DNA of 64,000 nucleotides from Methylobacterium mesophilicum. GTDB lineage: Bacteria > Pseudomonadota > Alphaproteobacteria > Rhizobiales > Beijerinckiaceae. Each line of letters starts with the position of its first letter. Positions within the stretch are counted from its first letter, which is position 1. The position numbers and the translations under genes were made by a program. The stretch covers positions 88,501 to 152,500 of the forward strand of contig NZ_BPQU01000004.1 in NCBI RefSeq assembly GCF_022179445.1. The letters run 5' to 3'. Shown piece by piece: positions 18,322 to 28,258 of this stretch. The notes under the pieces are model-generated. The model searched no databases and was not told the DNA's origin. It saw only the letters and a program-made list of their open reading frames with translations.

Positions 18322-19335
18322 TCAGAGCAGGCCGCGCGCCTTGGCGAGGCCGATCAGGTCGGCCTGGGGGCGCGCGCCGATATGCTGGATCACCTCGGCG
18401 GCCGCCAGCGTGCCGAGGCGGGCGCTGGCGACGTTGTCGAGGCCGCGGGCATGGCCCGCCAGGAACCCGGCCGCGAACAGGTCGCCGGCCCCGGTCGTGT
18501 CCAGAACCTCGCGGACCGGGCTCGCCTCGACGGACCGGACCTCGCCGCCCTGCACCACCAGGGCGCCGTCCGACGAGCGGGTGACCAGGCCGAGCAGGTG
18601 TCGGCCGCGGGCGTTGCGCTCGTCGCGCAGGGCGGCCACGGCGGCCTCGGGATCGTCGGTCTGGTAGAGGCTCTGGAGTTCGCCGATATTGGCGAACAGG
18701 ATGTCGATGCTGCCGTCGCGCACGAGGCCCAGGAACTCGTCCCGGTAGCGGCCGACGCAGAATGCGTCCGAGAGGGTCAGCGCCACCGCGTTGCCGGCCT
18801 GGTGGGCGATCTGGACCGCCTTGCGGAACGCATCCTTGGCGGCGGGCGGGTCCCACAGGTAGCCTTCGAGGTAGACCACCCGGGCCGAGGCAACGAGCGC
18901 CCGGTCCACGTCCTCGGGCTTCAGCCCCTGGCAGGCGCCGAGATAGGTGCTCATCGTGCGCTCGCCGTCGGGCGTCACCAGCACGAAGCAGCGGGCCGTG
19001 GCCGGCCCCTCGGTCGCCGGCGGAACCGTGAAGCCGACGCCCGTGGCCTTGAGGTCGTGGCCGAACAGGCCGCCGAGCTCATCGTTCCGAACTTTGCCGA
19101 CGAAGCCGGTCTTGGCGCCGAGCAGGGCCGCGCCCACCGCGGTGTTGGCCCCCGAGCCGCCCGAGACGATCGTGGCCGGGCCCATCGCGGCGAACAGGGC
19201 CTCCGCGCGCTCCTCGTCGATCAGCTGCATCGCGCCCTTGGTCACCCCCTGGGCGTCCAGGAAGGCGTCGTCCGTGCGGGCGATCACGTCGACGATGGCG
19301 TTGCCGAGCACGAGGAGATCGAGGGGTGTGGTCAT
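18322..19335 (-). CDS. PfkB-family carbohydrate/nucleoside kinase, adenosine kinase-like
   Basis: 337 residues. VSGGSGANTAVGAALLGAKT is the PfkB N-terminal signature and DTTGAGDLFAAGFLAG is the C-terminal one, containing the catalytic Asp and anion hole. Overall sequence type (NAIVDVIARTDDAFL at the start) matches alphaproteobacterial proteins annotated as adenosine kinase, which convert adenosine to AMP. apt at 47.1 kb would be a second adenine salvage step. Substrate assignment is by family only. Confidence 0.9.
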   Translation of the reverse strand: MTTPLDLLVLGNAIVDVIARTDDAFLDAQGVTKGAMQLIDEERAEALFAAMGPATIVSGGSGANTAVGAALLGAKTGFVGKVRNDELGGLFGHDLKATGVGFTVPPATEGPATARCFVLVTPDGERTMSTYLGACQGLKPEDVDRALVASARVVYLEGYLWDPPAAKDAFRKAVQIAHQAGNAVALTLSDAFCVGRYRDEFLGLVRDGSIDILFANIGELQSLYQTDDPEAAVAALRDERNARGRHLLGLVTRSSDGALVVQGGEVRSVEASPVREVLDTTGAGDLFAAGFLAGHARGLDNVASARLGTLAAAEVIQHIGARPQADLIGLAKARGLL

Positions 19336-19387
19336 CCGGGCGTCCTGATTCGCGTTTGCGCCGCTGTGACATCCACCTCGGATCGGA

Positions 19388-19966
19388 TCAAGCCGCGGGC
19401 TCTGCGGGGGGCGGGAGATCGGCGAACAGCTCGGCGACGGACAGGCTCAGGCCGGGCGGGGTCAGGTCGAGGGTGCCCTCGGTGGCGATCCGGGTCGCGA
19501 TCAGCCCTTCGGCGCCGCGCGCATGGTGGATGACCAGGCGCTTGACCGGGTCGATCATCAGATAATGCGCGACGCTGGCGATGCTGTAATAGCCGGATAG
19601 CTTGCTGCCGGAATCGACTGTAACCGTGCTGGGCGACAGCACCTCGACCACGAGGATCGGATTGGGGATCTCGATCGCGTCCGGGTCCGCACGCGCGCCG
19701 CAATAGACGAGGGCGTCGGGCTCGAAGACCGTCGTGTCGTCGATGCGCACGCTCATCCCGTCCGGCAATGCGCGACAGGGGAGCTGCGTCCGGTTCAGGG
19801 CGGATCGGAGGGCGAGATAAGCCGAGGCCTTGACCTCCGCATGCCGAACCCGCTCCGGCGACATCGCGACAACCTGGCCTTCGACCAGCTCGTAGCGTCC
19901 CGGCTGGTCCTCGGCCCAGACCAAGAACTCGTCGACATTCATCCGGGGCTTCGGCTGCGCGATCAT
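19388..19966 (-). CDS. Uma2 family protein (DUF820, restriction-endonuclease-like fold)
   Basis: 192 residues with the DUF820 pattern: YELVEGQVVAMSPE near the start, VFEPDALVYCG and PNPILVVEVLSPST in the middle, YLMIDPVKRLVIHH near the end. These carry the D...ExK-like layout of PD-(D/E)XK nucleases (Asp in EPDALV, Glu in VVEVLSPST). Biological function is unknown; the family is patchily distributed. It stands alone between the kinase and the MFS gene, all on the minus strand. Confidence 0.88.
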   Translation of the reverse strand: MIAQPKPRMNVDEFLVWAEDQPGRYELVEGQVVAMSPERVRHAEVKASAYLALRSALNRTQLPCRALPDGMSVRIDDTTVFEPDALVYCGARADPDAIEIPNPILVVEVLSPSTVTVDSGSKLSGYYSIASVAHYLMIDPVKRLVIHHARGAEGLIATRIATEGTLDLTPPGLSLSVAELFADLPPPAEPAA

Positions 19967-20008
19967 GGCTTTAAGGTATCACGATTCGCTACCGCACCGA
20001 GGCGAGCC

Positions 20009-21418
20009 TCACCCCGCGATCTTCTCCAACGCCACGTCGCGGGTGCGCGGCCCCAGCAGCCCGACCAGCGACCCAGCCGCCAGCATCGCCGCGGAGATGA
20101 ACAGGAAAACCCCCGGGGTGCCGGCCTCGCGCAGCACGAAGGCGATGACGAACCCCGTAAAGATCGCCGAGAAGCGGCTCCAGGAATAGACGAAGCCCAC
20201 GGCCCGGGCGCGGATGCCGGTGGGGAACAGCTCGGCCTGGTAGGCGTGGAAGCTGTAGGACATCACGTTGGAGGCCAGCGTCAGGCCGATCCCGAGCGCG
20301 ACGATCGTCGGGACATCCCGGGTCTGCGCGAAGGTCAGCCCGCAGGCGATGTAGACCAGCGCGGCGGCCACGATGACGTGCTTGCGCTCGAACCGGTCGG
20401 CGATGGCGAGCCCGATCAGCGGCCCGACCGGGGCGGCCAGCGCGATCAGCGCCGTGTAGGCGAGGCTCGACGTGATGGTGATGCCCTGCGCCACCAGCAG
20501 CGTCGGCACCCAGTTGGCGAAACCGTAGAAGCCCACCGTCTGGAACACGTTGAAGCCGGCCATCATCAATGCCCGGCGCCGGTACGGCGGCACCCAAAGA
20601 TCGCCGAACGCGCCCCGCCTCTGGATCGGCTCCGGTGGAGCGGGCGGCGGCAGGGGGCGGCCATACTCGGCGGCGACCTGGCCTTCCAGGCGCCGCAGGA
20701 CCGCGTCGGCCTCCGCGAGCCGCCCGCGCTCGACCAGCCAGCGCGGGCTCTCCGGAAGGCCCGCGCGCAGCCACCAGACCCCGATCGCCGCGGTGGCGCC
20801 GATCAGCACCACCCAGCGCCAGCCGTCGATCCCCAGCGGCGCCGTCGGGATCAGCAGGTAGGACAGGAACGCCACCACCGGCACGGCGGTGAAGCCGATG
20901 CCCTGGCACAGGGCGAAGGCGCGGCCGCGGATCCCCTTCGGCACCAGCTCCGAGAGGTAGCTGCCGATGGTCACCATCTCGAGGCCCAGGCCGATCCCGG
21001 CGATCAACCGCCAGAGATTGAGCCCGAACGCCTCGGTCTGACAGGCCATCACCACGTTGGCGGCCGTGTAGGACAGGAGCGACCACGTAAAGATCGCCCG
21101 GCGGCCGAACCGGTCGGCCAGCCAGCCGCAGACCAGGGTGCCGATGAACAGCCCGGTGAACAGGGCCGCCACGAAGCTCGCGACGCCGCTCGCGCCGAAC
21201 AGCCCGGGGGTGGTCGGCGTCAGGATCCCGGCCTTCACGAGGCCCGGGGCGACGTAGCCGGTGAACAGCAGGTCGTAGAGTTCGAAGAAGAAGCCGAGGC
21301 CGAGCAAAGCCACGAGGCGCCAGACCGTGCGCGTCGGCGGCAACCGGTCGAGGCGGGCCAGGATGGCGCCGGGGTCCAGGATGCTTCCCTCGGGCTGCGC
21401 GATCCGTGTCGTCGCCAT
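20009..21418 (-). CDS. MFS transporter, metabolite:proton symporter type
   Basis: 469 residues, 12 predicted membrane segments. The loop 2-3 signature is GWLADRFGRRAIF, and the equivalent loop in the second half is IADRFERKHVIV. LPESPRWLVERGR and AELFPTGIRARAVGF resemble the sugar/aromatic-acid/metabolite symporter branch. Substrate cannot be read from sequence. It is divergent from the toxin-antitoxin pair that starts at 21579. Confidence 0.9.
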   Translation of the reverse strand: MATTRIAQPEGSILDPGAILARLDRLPPTRTVWRLVALLGLGFFFELYDLLFTGYVAPGLVKAGILTPTTPGLFGASGVASFVAALFTGLFIGTLVCGWLADRFGRRAIFTWSLLSYTAANVVMACQTEAFGLNLWRLIAGIGLGLEMVTIGSYLSELVPKGIRGRAFALCQGIGFTAVPVVAFLSYLLIPTAPLGIDGWRWVVLIGATAAIGVWWLRAGLPESPRWLVERGRLAEADAVLRRLEGQVAAEYGRPLPPPAPPEPIQRRGAFGDLWVPPYRRRALMMAGFNVFQTVGFYGFANWVPTLLVAQGITITSSLAYTALIALAAPVGPLIGLAIADRFERKHVIVAAALVYIACGLTFAQTRDVPTIVALGIGLTLASNVMSYSFHAYQAELFPTGIRARAVGFVYSWSRFSAIFTGFVIAFVLREAGTPGVFLFISAAMLAAGSLVGLLGPRTRDVALEKIAG

Positions 21419-21578
21419 CCGCCCGCGTCTCCCGTACCCAGTGTTGTCGCCTATCCGTTCGCCACTGCCTTGGAACTGTCACGCCTGCAAGGGTTCGTTG
21501 GTGCACTTTTGTGGTGACCACGCGTGAGTCGGATCGGGATCCGCTGGCGCAAAAGGTCACGTATATGGTACTATTTGG

Positions 21579-21902
21579 ATGAGGGTCCGGGAGTTCATCG
21601 ATCATCGTGGGCGGAGTCCCTTCGCCCAATGGTTCGACGCTCTCGACGATCAGGCGGCTGCCAAGGTGACGGTTGCGCTCTTGCGGATGGAGCAGGGCAA
21701 CCTGTCCAACGCCAAGTCGGTGGGCGGCGGCGTCGAAGAGTACAGGATCGACTGGGGACCGGGATACCGACTCTATTTCGGACGGGACGGAGGCGCCTTG
21801 ATCCTCCTGCTCTGCGGTGGAAGCAAGCAACGGCAGCAACAGGATATCAGCGAGGCCCGTGCACATTGGGCCGTATACAAACGGCGCAAGAAGGAGGGAT
21901 GA
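21579..21902 (+). CDS. RelE/HigB-like addiction-module toxin (HI1419 type)
   Basis: 107 residues: FIDHRGRSPFAQWFDALDD, then AKVTVALLRMEQGN, GGGVEEYRIDWGPGYRLYF and LLCGGSKQRQQQDI. These match the HI1419-like killer family of RelE fold (ribosome-associated mRNA interferase). There is no clear ribosome-binding site before the ATG, and TATATGG/TACTAT lies directly upstream, so it may be translated from a very short leader. The TGA overlaps the antitoxin start region. Confidence 0.9.
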   Translation: MRVREFIDHRGRSPFAQWFDALDDQAAAKVTVALLRMEQGNLSNAKSVGGGVEEYRIDWGPGYRLYFGRDGGALILLLCGGSKQRQQQDISEARAHWAVYKRRKKEG

Positions 21903-22219
21903 TGGCCCTGACGCGCAGCTTCAAGGAGACGGTGAAGGCCCGAGCCCAGCGCGACCCCGCCTTCCGTGCCGCACTCCTGACGGAGGCGGTCGAACTCTTC
22001 CTGGCGGGGGAGGTGGACACAGGGAAGGCGCTTCTGCGTGACTGCGTCAATGCCACCGTCGGGTTCGAGCGCTTGGCGCAGGAGACGGGCTCGACCTCGA
22101 AGAGCCTGATGCGCATGCTGGGCCCTTCCGGCAACCCGACCGCCAGCAACCTGTTCGCGATCCTGCGCAGCGTCCAGAAGGCTGTCGGTGTCGAGCTGGC
22201 GGTCACGGTGGCACGCTGA
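21902..22219 (+). CDS. HTH antitoxin (HI1420 type)
   Basis: 105 residues ending with a helix-turn-helix: FERLAQETGSTSKSLMRMLG, PSGNPTASNLFAILRSVQK. This is the standard partner of HI1419-like toxins, in toxin-first order. Two tandem ATGs (21899 and 21902) overlap the toxin TGA, and AAGGAGGG lies immediately upstream, so translation should be coupled and efficient. It is expected to neutralise the toxin and repress the operon. Confidence 0.9.
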   Translation: MALTRSFKETVKARAQRDPAFRAALLTEAVELFLAGEVDTGKALLRDCVNATVGFERLAQETGSTSKSLMRMLGPSGNPTASNLFAILRSVQKAVGVELAVTVAR

Positions 22220-22232
22220 ACTCGAACGCGCC

Positions 22233-23162
22233 TCAAACCCCGAACACCGACCAGCCCATCCGCTGGGTCAGGCGCTCCAGGGCGACGCGGCCGAGATGGG
22301 AATTGCCCGCCGCGTCGAGGCCCGGCGACCAGACCGCGATCGAGGCCTTTCCGGGCGCCACCGCCAGGATGCTGCCGCCGACGCCGCTCTTGCCCGGCAG
22401 GCCGACCCGGTAGGCGAACTCGCCCGAGCCGTCGTAGTGGCCGCAGGTCAGCATGATCGCGTTGATGCGGCGCGCCCGCTCGGCCGAGACGACATTGTGC
22501 CCGGTCGAGGGGTTGCGGCCGTTATGGGCCAGGAACCGGCCCGCCATGGCGAGCTGTCGGCAGGTCATCGCGATGGCGCAGTGGTGGAAGTAGACGCCGA
22601 GCGTGTAGTCCACCGGGTTCTCGATCACGCCGAAGGACTTCATGTAGTTGGCGAGCGCGGTGTTGCGGAAGCCGGTGCGCTTCTCGGAGGCCGCCACCTG
22701 CTCGTCGATGGTGATGGTCGGGTCCTGGGCCAGGAACTGCATGAAGCGCAGGATCTCGCCCAAAGCCTCCCGGGGCGCGTGACCCGAGAGGATCACGTCG
22801 GTCACCGCGATGGCGCCGGCGTTGATGAACGGGTTGCGCGGCACCCCGCGCTCGCGCTCCAGCTGGACGATCGAGTTGAATGGGTTGCCGGAGGGCTCGC
22901 GCCCGACCCGCTTCCACAGCCGGTCGCCGACCATGCCGAGCGCCAGGGTGAGCGTGAACACCTTCGACACGCTCTGGATCGAGAACGGTATCTCGCTGTC
23001 GCCGCCGACGGTGACGGCACCGTCTGCATCGATCACCGCGATGCCGAACTGGTTCGGGTCCACGAGGGCGAGTTCGGGGATGTAGTCGGCCACCGCGCCC
23101 CGGTCGGAGCGCAGGGCCATCTCGTCGGAGATCTCCCGGACGACGCTGTCGAGATCGGGCAC
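22233..23162 (-). CDS. glsA: Glutaminase
   Basis: 309 residues of the serine-dependent beta-lactamase-fold glutaminase family, hydrolysing glutamine to glutamate and ammonia. The catalytic SxxK is in [11 protein letters not shown]. Other conserved blocks are [22 protein letters not shown] and [12 protein letters not shown]. Length matches the E. coli YbaS/YneH type. It is a single gene 25 bases downstream of the ABC transporter on the same strand, so it could share its transcript. Confidence 0.96.
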   Translation of the reverse strand: MPDLDSVVREISDEMALRSDRGAVADYIPELALVDPNQFGIAVIDADGAVTVGGDSEIPFSIQSVSKVFTLTLALGMVGDRLWKRVGREPSGNPFNSIVQLERERGVPRNPFINAGAIAVTDVILSGHAPREALGEILRFMQFLAQDPTITIDEQVAASEKRTGFRNTALANYMKSFGVIENPVDYTLGVYFHHCAIAMTCRQLAMAGRFLAHNGRNPSTGHNVVSAERARRINAIMLTCGHYDGSGEFAYRVGLPGKSGVGGSILAVAPGKASIAVWSPGLDAAGNSHLGRVALERLTQRMGWSVFGV

Positions 23163-23187
23163 GGCCAGGCCTCGCGGTGCGCCCCGA

Positions 23188-24969
23188 TCAGGCCGCCGCC
23201 AGGGACATCGACATCGATTCCTTCTTCATCAGTTCGCGGAAGAAGCCGTCGAGGTGGGTCAGGTTGTCGGGCGAGCCGTCCTGGATGATGCGGCCACCCT
23301 CCAGCACCACGATCCGGTCGAAGTCCTGCAGCGTCGACAGGCGGTGGGCGATGGCGATGACGGTGCGGCCCTTCATAAGGTTCGCGAGCGCCTGACGGAT
23401 CGCCTGCTCCGATTCCGCGTCGAGCGCCGAGGTCGCCTCATCGAGCAGCAGGATCGGCGAGTTCTTCAGGATGGCCCGCGCGATGGCGATGCGCTGGCGC
23501 TGGCCCCCCGAGAGCTTCACGCCGCGGTCGCCGACCATCGTGTCGAAGCCCTCCGGCAGAGCCTGAATGAACTCGGTGCAGCGCGCCGCCTCGGCGGCCT
23601 GCCAGACCTCCTCGTCGGTGGCCTCAGGCCGGCCGTAACGGATGTTCTCGCGCAGGGAGCGATGGAACATCGACACGTCCTGCGGGACGACCGTGATCGC
23701 CTCGCGCAGGGATTCCTGGGTCACCAGCTCGACCTTCTGGCCGTTGATGCGGATCTCGCCGCTCTTCACGTCGTAGAAGCGCTGCAGCAGCGAGAACAGG
23801 GTCGACTTGCCGCCGCCCGACTTGCCGACGAGGCCGACCTTCTGGCCCGGCTCGATCACGAGGTCGAAATCGGTGAACACCGGGCGCCCGTCCGGATAAT
23901 TGAAGGCGACGTGGTCGAACTCGATCTTGGCGCCCTGGCCGGCGAGCGGCTTGGCTTCCGGATGGTCCACGAGGTCGTGTGGCTGCAGCAGGGTGTGCAG
24001 CGCCTCGGCAAGGCGGGCGGTGTGCTGCGTCGCGTCGACCAGGGCCACCGCGAGGTCGCGGGTGGCCGCCAGGATGCGGATGCCGAGCGTGCAGACCAGC
24101 ACCACCTGGCCGTTGGTCGCCTGGCCTGCCTCCCACATCTGGATCGCCCAGTAGAGCAGGCCGAACACCGCCAAGACGGTCAGCACCGCGTGCACGATGC
24201 GCAGCTTCTCGAGGTAGAGCAGCGACGAGCGCCGGGCGCGCATCTCCGTGGCGATCGTGCCCTCGAAGCGCTGGCCTTCGCGCTTGAAGCCCGAGAAGGC
24301 GCGCACGAGCGACATGTTGCCGACGAGGTCCACCATCTCGCCGTCCACCGAGGCCGCCTTGGCCGCGAAGTCGTGGTGCAGCGGCTTGCCGGCCGCCGCC
24401 ATCTTGAACATCAGCACGACGACGGCCGCGAAGACGCCGGCCAGGATCGCCGCCATGGTGGTGTTGACGGTAGCGATGTAGGCGATCGATCCGAAGGCCG
24501 CGACGGTCGGCGGCATCACGTTGAACACGAACATGTTCTCGACCGTGAAGATCGCGTTCGAAGTCGCCGTGATGCGCGACGCCAGGGTGCCCGGCTGCCG
24601 GTCGGAGAAGAAGGTCGGCGAATGGCCGGTCATGTGCCGGAACAGGTCGCGCCGGATGTCGCCGGTGACGCCCACGAACGTGAAGGCCCCGGTCAGCGCC
24701 GCAACGCGCCAGAGCATGTTGTCGGCCGCGATGAAGCCGATCAGGACGGCGAGCGCCCCCCAGACCACGGTGTTGCCCGGGCCCGGCCCCTTGGTCAGCG
24801 CGTCGACCACGCCCTTGAGGGCATAGTCGGTCGAGACCGAGAACCCGACCGCACCGAGCACGGAGATCAGGATCACCAGGTGGGGCACCCAGCGGCGCCG
24901 GAGGTATCGCCCGACGAAGGCGAAGGGCCTCTCAGCGTATTGGTGCAGCTCTTCCATCGCGGTGACCAT
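23188..24969 (-). CDS. ABC transporter, fused permease and ATPase (exporter type)
   Basis: About 593 residues: six-helix exporter permease (residues 20-330) followed by an ATPase. Walker A is [14 protein letters not shown], the signature [14 protein letters not shown], Walker [14 protein letters not shown], and the H-loop IAHRLS. It acts as a dimer in the inner membrane; substrate (lipid, peptide or drug) is not deducible. The start is [16 protein letters not shown] at 24969. The frame is open to 25071, but that part reads like non-coding sequence. Confidence 0.93.
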   Translation of the reverse strand: MVTAMEELHQYAERPFAFVGRYLRRRWVPHLVILISVLGAVGFSVSTDYALKGVVDALTKGPGPGNTVVWGALAVLIGFIAADNMLWRVAALTGAFTFVGVTGDIRRDLFRHMTGHSPTFFSDRQPGTLASRITATSNAIFTVENMFVFNVMPPTVAAFGSIAYIATVNTTMAAILAGVFAAVVVLMFKMAAAGKPLHHDFAAKAASVDGEMVDLVGNMSLVRAFSGFKREGQRFEGTIATEMRARRSSLLYLEKLRIVHAVLTVLAVFGLLYWAIQMWEAGQATNGQVVLVCTLGIRILAATRDLAVALVDATQHTARLAEALHTLLQPHDLVDHPEAKPLAGQGAKIEFDHVAFNYPDGRPVFTDFDLVIEPGQKVGLVGKSGGGKSTLFSLLQRFYDVKSGEIRINGQKVELVTQESLREAITVVPQDVSMFHRSLRENIRYGRPEATDEEVWQAAEAARCTEFIQALPEGFDTMVGDRGVKLSGGQRQRIAIARAILKNSPILLLDEATSALDAESEQAIRQALANLMKGRTVIAIAHRLSTLQDFDRIVVLEGGRIIQDGSPDNLTHLDGFFRELMKKESMSMSLAAA

Positions 24970-25160
24970 TCCGTATTCACGCGGCACTGGCTGGTGCGGG
25001 CTGAGGCGGAGTGCAACGCGGGCGCAGTCGGACCCGCAGCGGCAACGCAACAGCGTTGCCATATGTTGCACCGGCCCGCACCTCCCGCGCGCTTTTATCT
25101 CTCAAACCTGAACGCCGCTTGAGCGGCGTGGATACATGCAAGCGAATCCGATGCCGCGGA

Positions 25161-26567
25161 TCACGCCTCCTCCGTCGGCTGGCGCGTCTCGGGCATGATC
25201 AGCGCCACCAGCATGAAGGCCGCGAAGCCCATGAAGGCCAGTCCCAGGAAGGCGCTGTGGCTGCCCAGACGGTCCGCCATGATCCCGGCGATCGACGTCG
25301 AGAGCGCGGCGCCCACGCCCATCGCGGTGCCGACCGCGCCGAGCGCAAGGTTGAAACGTCCCGTGCCGCGGGTGAGATCCGAGACCACCAGCGGCACCAT
25401 CACGCCCAGCACCGAGGCGGAGATCCCGTCCAGAACCTGGATGGCGACCAGGCCGTAGGGGTTCGTGGTGTAGGCGAGCATCAGCCCGCGGACCGGCAGC
25501 GCGCCGAAACCCAGGAGCAGCACCGGGTAGCGGCCGAACCGCTCGGCGGCCCGGCCGACCGCGGGGGCGCTCACGGCGAGCACCGCCTGCGGGACCATGA
25601 TGCAGGCCGCGATCAGCGCGGTGGCGGTCTCGCTCGCCCGCAGGGTGAGGACGCTGCCCACCAGCGGCAGCATCGCGGCGTTCGCCAGGAAGAACAGGAC
25701 CATGCAGGCCGCGAAGCACAGGAGCCCGCGATTGGTCAGCAGCGCCCGGACGCCGTCCTGCCCGGCGGCGCGGGGCTTCTGGGCCGAGGCCGACTTGGCG
25801 TCCGACTTGGAGGCCGCCTCGGGGACCGCGTCCTTGAACACGTTGGCGTCGATCTCGTCGGCGCGGATCCGCGTCAGCGCGATGATCGTCGGCACCACCA
25901 GGGCCGCGGTCAGGTAGAACACCGCGCCGTTCGAGATATAGTAGCCGATGGCGCCCATGCCGGCGGCGCCGAGCGCGTTGCCGACCGCCGCGAAGCTCGC
26001 GTTGCGGCCGAGGCGCTCCCCCGCCCGGGCCCGCCCGACCAGCCCGATGCTGATCGCCGCGATGGCCGGCGTGAGCACGCAGCTCGCCCCCGAATGCACC
26101 GCCATGGCCAGGAGCACCACCGGGAAGCTCGGCCAGACCGCCAGCGCGAAGGCACTGCCCGAGATGCCGATCACCGCCACCGCGGCGGCGAAGCGCTTCG
26201 AACGCACCACGTCGACGAAGGCGCCGCCCGGCACCTGGCCCAGCAGCGCGACGAGGCTGCCCACGGTGAGGGCGAAGCCGATATCCGACTGGGTCCACTT
26301 CGCCTGCGAGAAGTACACGGCCAGGAACGGCCCGAACCCGGTCTGCAGGTTGGCCACGAAGAACGCGAAGGCGTCGAGGCCGTGGCGGCTTGCCGCCGAG
26401 AGCGTTCGGTCCACCGGCACGGCCTCCGCGGCCGCCCGCGCCGGCTCGCGCGCGACCTCGGCCGACTGATCTTTCAGGCGGACGGGCCGCGACCGCGGGT
26501 CCTGTCGGGACACCTCGCGCTCGCGGGGGGAAACGGCGGGTCTTGCCTTCAATCGGGCCACCGTCAC
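25161..26567 (-). CDS. MFS transporter, translationally coupled to an exported PRC-barrel protein
   Basis: 468 residues. An unusual hydrophilic, charged N-terminus of about 60 residues precedes the first membrane helix (LDAFAFFVANLQTGFGPFLA). VGRAAERFGRYPVLLLG marks the MFS loop, and a charged Ala/Lys-rich stretch near 200-225 separates the two halves. Probably an exporter; substrate unknown. The start is a GTG whose GTGA overlaps the stop of the PRC-barrel gene, so the two are made together. Confidence 0.88.
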   Translation of the reverse strand: MTVARLKARPAVSPREREVSRQDPRSRPVRLKDQSAEVAREPARAAAEAVPVDRTLSAASRHGLDAFAFFVANLQTGFGPFLAVYFSQAKWTQSDIGFALTVGSLVALLGQVPGGAFVDVVRSKRFAAAVAVIGISGSAFALAVWPSFPVVLLAMAVHSGASCVLTPAIAAISIGLVGRARAGERLGRNASFAAVGNALGAAGMGAIGYYISNGAVFYLTAALVVPTIIALTRIRADEIDANVFKDAVPEAASKSDAKSASAQKPRAAGQDGVRALLTNRGLLCFAACMVLFFLANAAMLPLVGSVLTLRASETATALIAACIMVPQAVLAVSAPAVGRAAERFGRYPVLLLGFGALPVRGLMLAYTTNPYGLVAIQVLDGISASVLGVMVPLVVSDLTRGTGRFNLALGAVGTAMGVGAALSTSIAGIMADRLGSHSAFLGLAFMGFAAFMLVALIMPETRQPTEEA

Positions 26568-27319
26568 TTATCCGGGGCCTTTTCCGGAGGGGTGGCGGGA
26601 AGCGGGGCGGCCGGCGCCGGCGCAGGAGGTGCGGTTGCGGTCGCCGCGGCGGGCGGCGTCGGGGCGGCGGCCGTGGGCGCGGGAGGGCCGGCCGGCTGGG
26701 CCGCGCTCGTCGCCTGCTCGCCCTCGGGCACGGGGGCGGCCGGACTCGCCGGGCCGAGCACGACGATCGGCTCGCCGGCCTTGTATTCGGGCGACACCCG
26801 GACCTGGTTGCGGCTCAGCGCGACGGACAGCTTGCGCTCTTTGTTGCCATCGGGGGTGAAGCGCAGGGCGCGCCAATCGACGGCGATCTTGCGGGTGCCG
26901 ACACCCAGGAAGCCGCCGAAATCGATGATCGCCGCCCGGGGATGCCCGTCCTTGTCGATGATGATGTCGATGACGCGCCCCAGCTCGTCGCCGCCCGCGC
27001 TGCGCACGCTGCGGCCGAGCAGGCTCTCGTAATCCTGGGTGTCCAGCACCGTGGCCGGGGTCCCCTGCTGCTGCTGTTGCGCCGCGTTCGGCGACGCGCC
27101 CGGCGCGGCGGTGGGGGCGGGCGCCCCCGCGGGTGGCGCCGCCGCCGGAGGGGCAGCGGGCGCCGGCGGGAGGGCGGGCGGCGTTTGCGCGGCGGGCGGG
27201 CTCGATGGCGGGGTCTGGCCGGATGCGCCATCGCCCCCGGGGGCCGGGGCCTGCGCCGCAACGCCCGACGCCCACAGGGCGAGCGTCACGGCCGCGATCA
27301 TCCGGTTGGTTCTGAACAC
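26564..27319 (-). CDS. Exported PRC-barrel domain protein with Pro/Ala-rich arms
   Basis: 251 residues: signal peptide (RMIAAVTLALWASGVAAQA), a Pro/Ala/Gly-rich arm to about residue 85, and a PRC-barrel (YESLLGRSVRSAGGDELGRV, IIDFGGFLGVGTRKIAVDW) ending near 175. A second Pro/Ala-rich tail follows. PRC-barrels often bind small ligands or other proteins. The low-complexity arms suggest a periplasmic linker protein. It leads a two-gene operon with the MFS transporter, so a role with that exporter is plausible but inferred. Confidence 0.85.
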   Translation of the reverse strand: MFRTNRMIAAVTLALWASGVAAQAPAPGGDGASGQTPPSSPPAAQTPPALPPAPAAPPAAAPPAGAPAPTAAPGASPNAAQQQQQGTPATVLDTQDYESLLGRSVRSAGGDELGRVIDIIIDKDGHPRAAIIDFGGFLGVGTRKIAVDWRALRFTPDGNKERKLSVALSRNQVRVSPEYKAGEPIVVLGPASPAAPVPEGEQATSAAQPAGPPAPTAAAPTPPAAATATAPPAPAPAAPLPATPPEKAPDK

Positions 27320-27622
27320 GCTGCGTCCTCTGAGGAAGGGCCGGGCCGAGCCGACGCATCGGCAAGACCGCGACCGTATCGGCCGGATTCGGGCCCGCCG
27401 TCGGCGAGACCCTGCCTGCGGACAGCACCCTGCCGAAGGACCTGGGCGAAGTTATGGACCCTCGGGGCCGGCCGGCAAGTTCCGCGCCGATGCTTGTGCG
27501 AGCGCCCGAGAGGCGCGCTGGCGCGCATGTGTCTGGTTTTCGCCGCAACCCGAGCGTAGACAGCCGACGATAAGCTTCTGCGAGCTGCGGAAACCACCGC
27601 GGCCCCTTGCGAGGACTACACG
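27320..27622. other. Divergent intergenic region without a visible gene
   Basis: 303 bases between the PRC-barrel gene (minus) and the lipoprotein gene (plus). It must hold both promoters. I see no RNA gene, long repeat or convincing -35/-10 pair. A short palindrome GGCGCGCTGGCGCGC lies near 27513. Confidence 0.5.
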
Positions 27623-28024
27623 ATGTCGACCCTCCCCTCGTCGGTCTGCGCCACTGCGCGCGGCCTCGCGCTCTGCGCCGCCCTGGCCGGCCTGGTGGCC
27701 GGCTGTCAGGCGCTCGGCGGCGGGGGCGGCGTGATGCCGGAAACCGAGGTCGGGCTGCCGCCCTCGCTGCGCGGCTCCCTGCCCAACCGCGAGGCCCGCA
27801 ACGCTGCGGTCGATGCCGACGGGCAGCCGCTCCAGACCGCTCCGACGAAGCAGCTCGCGATCCCGCGCAGCGCCGGCGGCGCAACGCAGTCGGCCAATGC
27901 CGGGGAGCGCCGGATCCGGCGCGAGGACATCGAGGGCGGCAACGCCGCGGGCGGCGCGGGCAGCAACGCGATGGGCCCCATGCTCTCGCCCGGCGGCAGC
28001 GTCGGCCTCGGCGGGAAGTTCTAA
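27623..28024 (+). CDS. Predicted lipoprotein, function unknown
   Basis: 133 residues. The signal sequence ends in the lipobox LVAGC (Cys about 32), followed by a flexible Gly/Ala/Arg-rich protein with IRREDIEGGNAAGGAGSN and a Gly-rich C-terminus. No domain is recognised. It is probably an outer- or inner-membrane lipoprotein facing the periplasm. Confidence 0.75.
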   Translation: MSTLPSSVCATARGLALCAALAGLVAGCQALGGGGGVMPETEVGLPPSLRGSLPNREARNAAVDADGQPLQTAPTKQLAIPRSAGGATQSANAGERRIRREDIEGGNAAGGAGSNAMGPMLSPGGSVGLGGKF

Positions 28025-28143
28025 GGGCGGCATCCGGCAGGGGGCACGGCGCACGGACGCGCCGCGCTTTCCCACGAAGCTACGGGCCCTATGCGGGGTT
28101 CTCTCGCCGAGCATGCCACAGCGTGACTCGTGACGGGCTCGCG

Positions 28144-28169
28144 CCCCCTCTCCCGCACGGGAGAGGGGG
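28144..28169. terminator. Perfect hairpin between convergent genes, possible bidirectional terminator
   Basis: A 12-base perfect stem (28144-28155 with 28158-28169) around a two-base CA loop lies between the convergent lipoprotein and PRC-barrel genes. It shares the CCCTCTCCCG style of the GC-rich repeats elsewhere here. There is no T-run, so termination is inferred from position and stability. Confidence 0.5.
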
Positions 28170-28258
28170 GCTCATCGCGACCTGCAAGAGCGACAGCGCT
28201 CCAGATCTGTGCAGGCGGTAGCCGCAGGGAGAAGGGGCGTGTCGCCCGCTCACAAAGC

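Noticed and set aside
19841..21517. Long plus-strand frame opposite the MFS transporter
   Set aside because: Shadow; the MFS protein in the other strand has 12 clear membrane segments.
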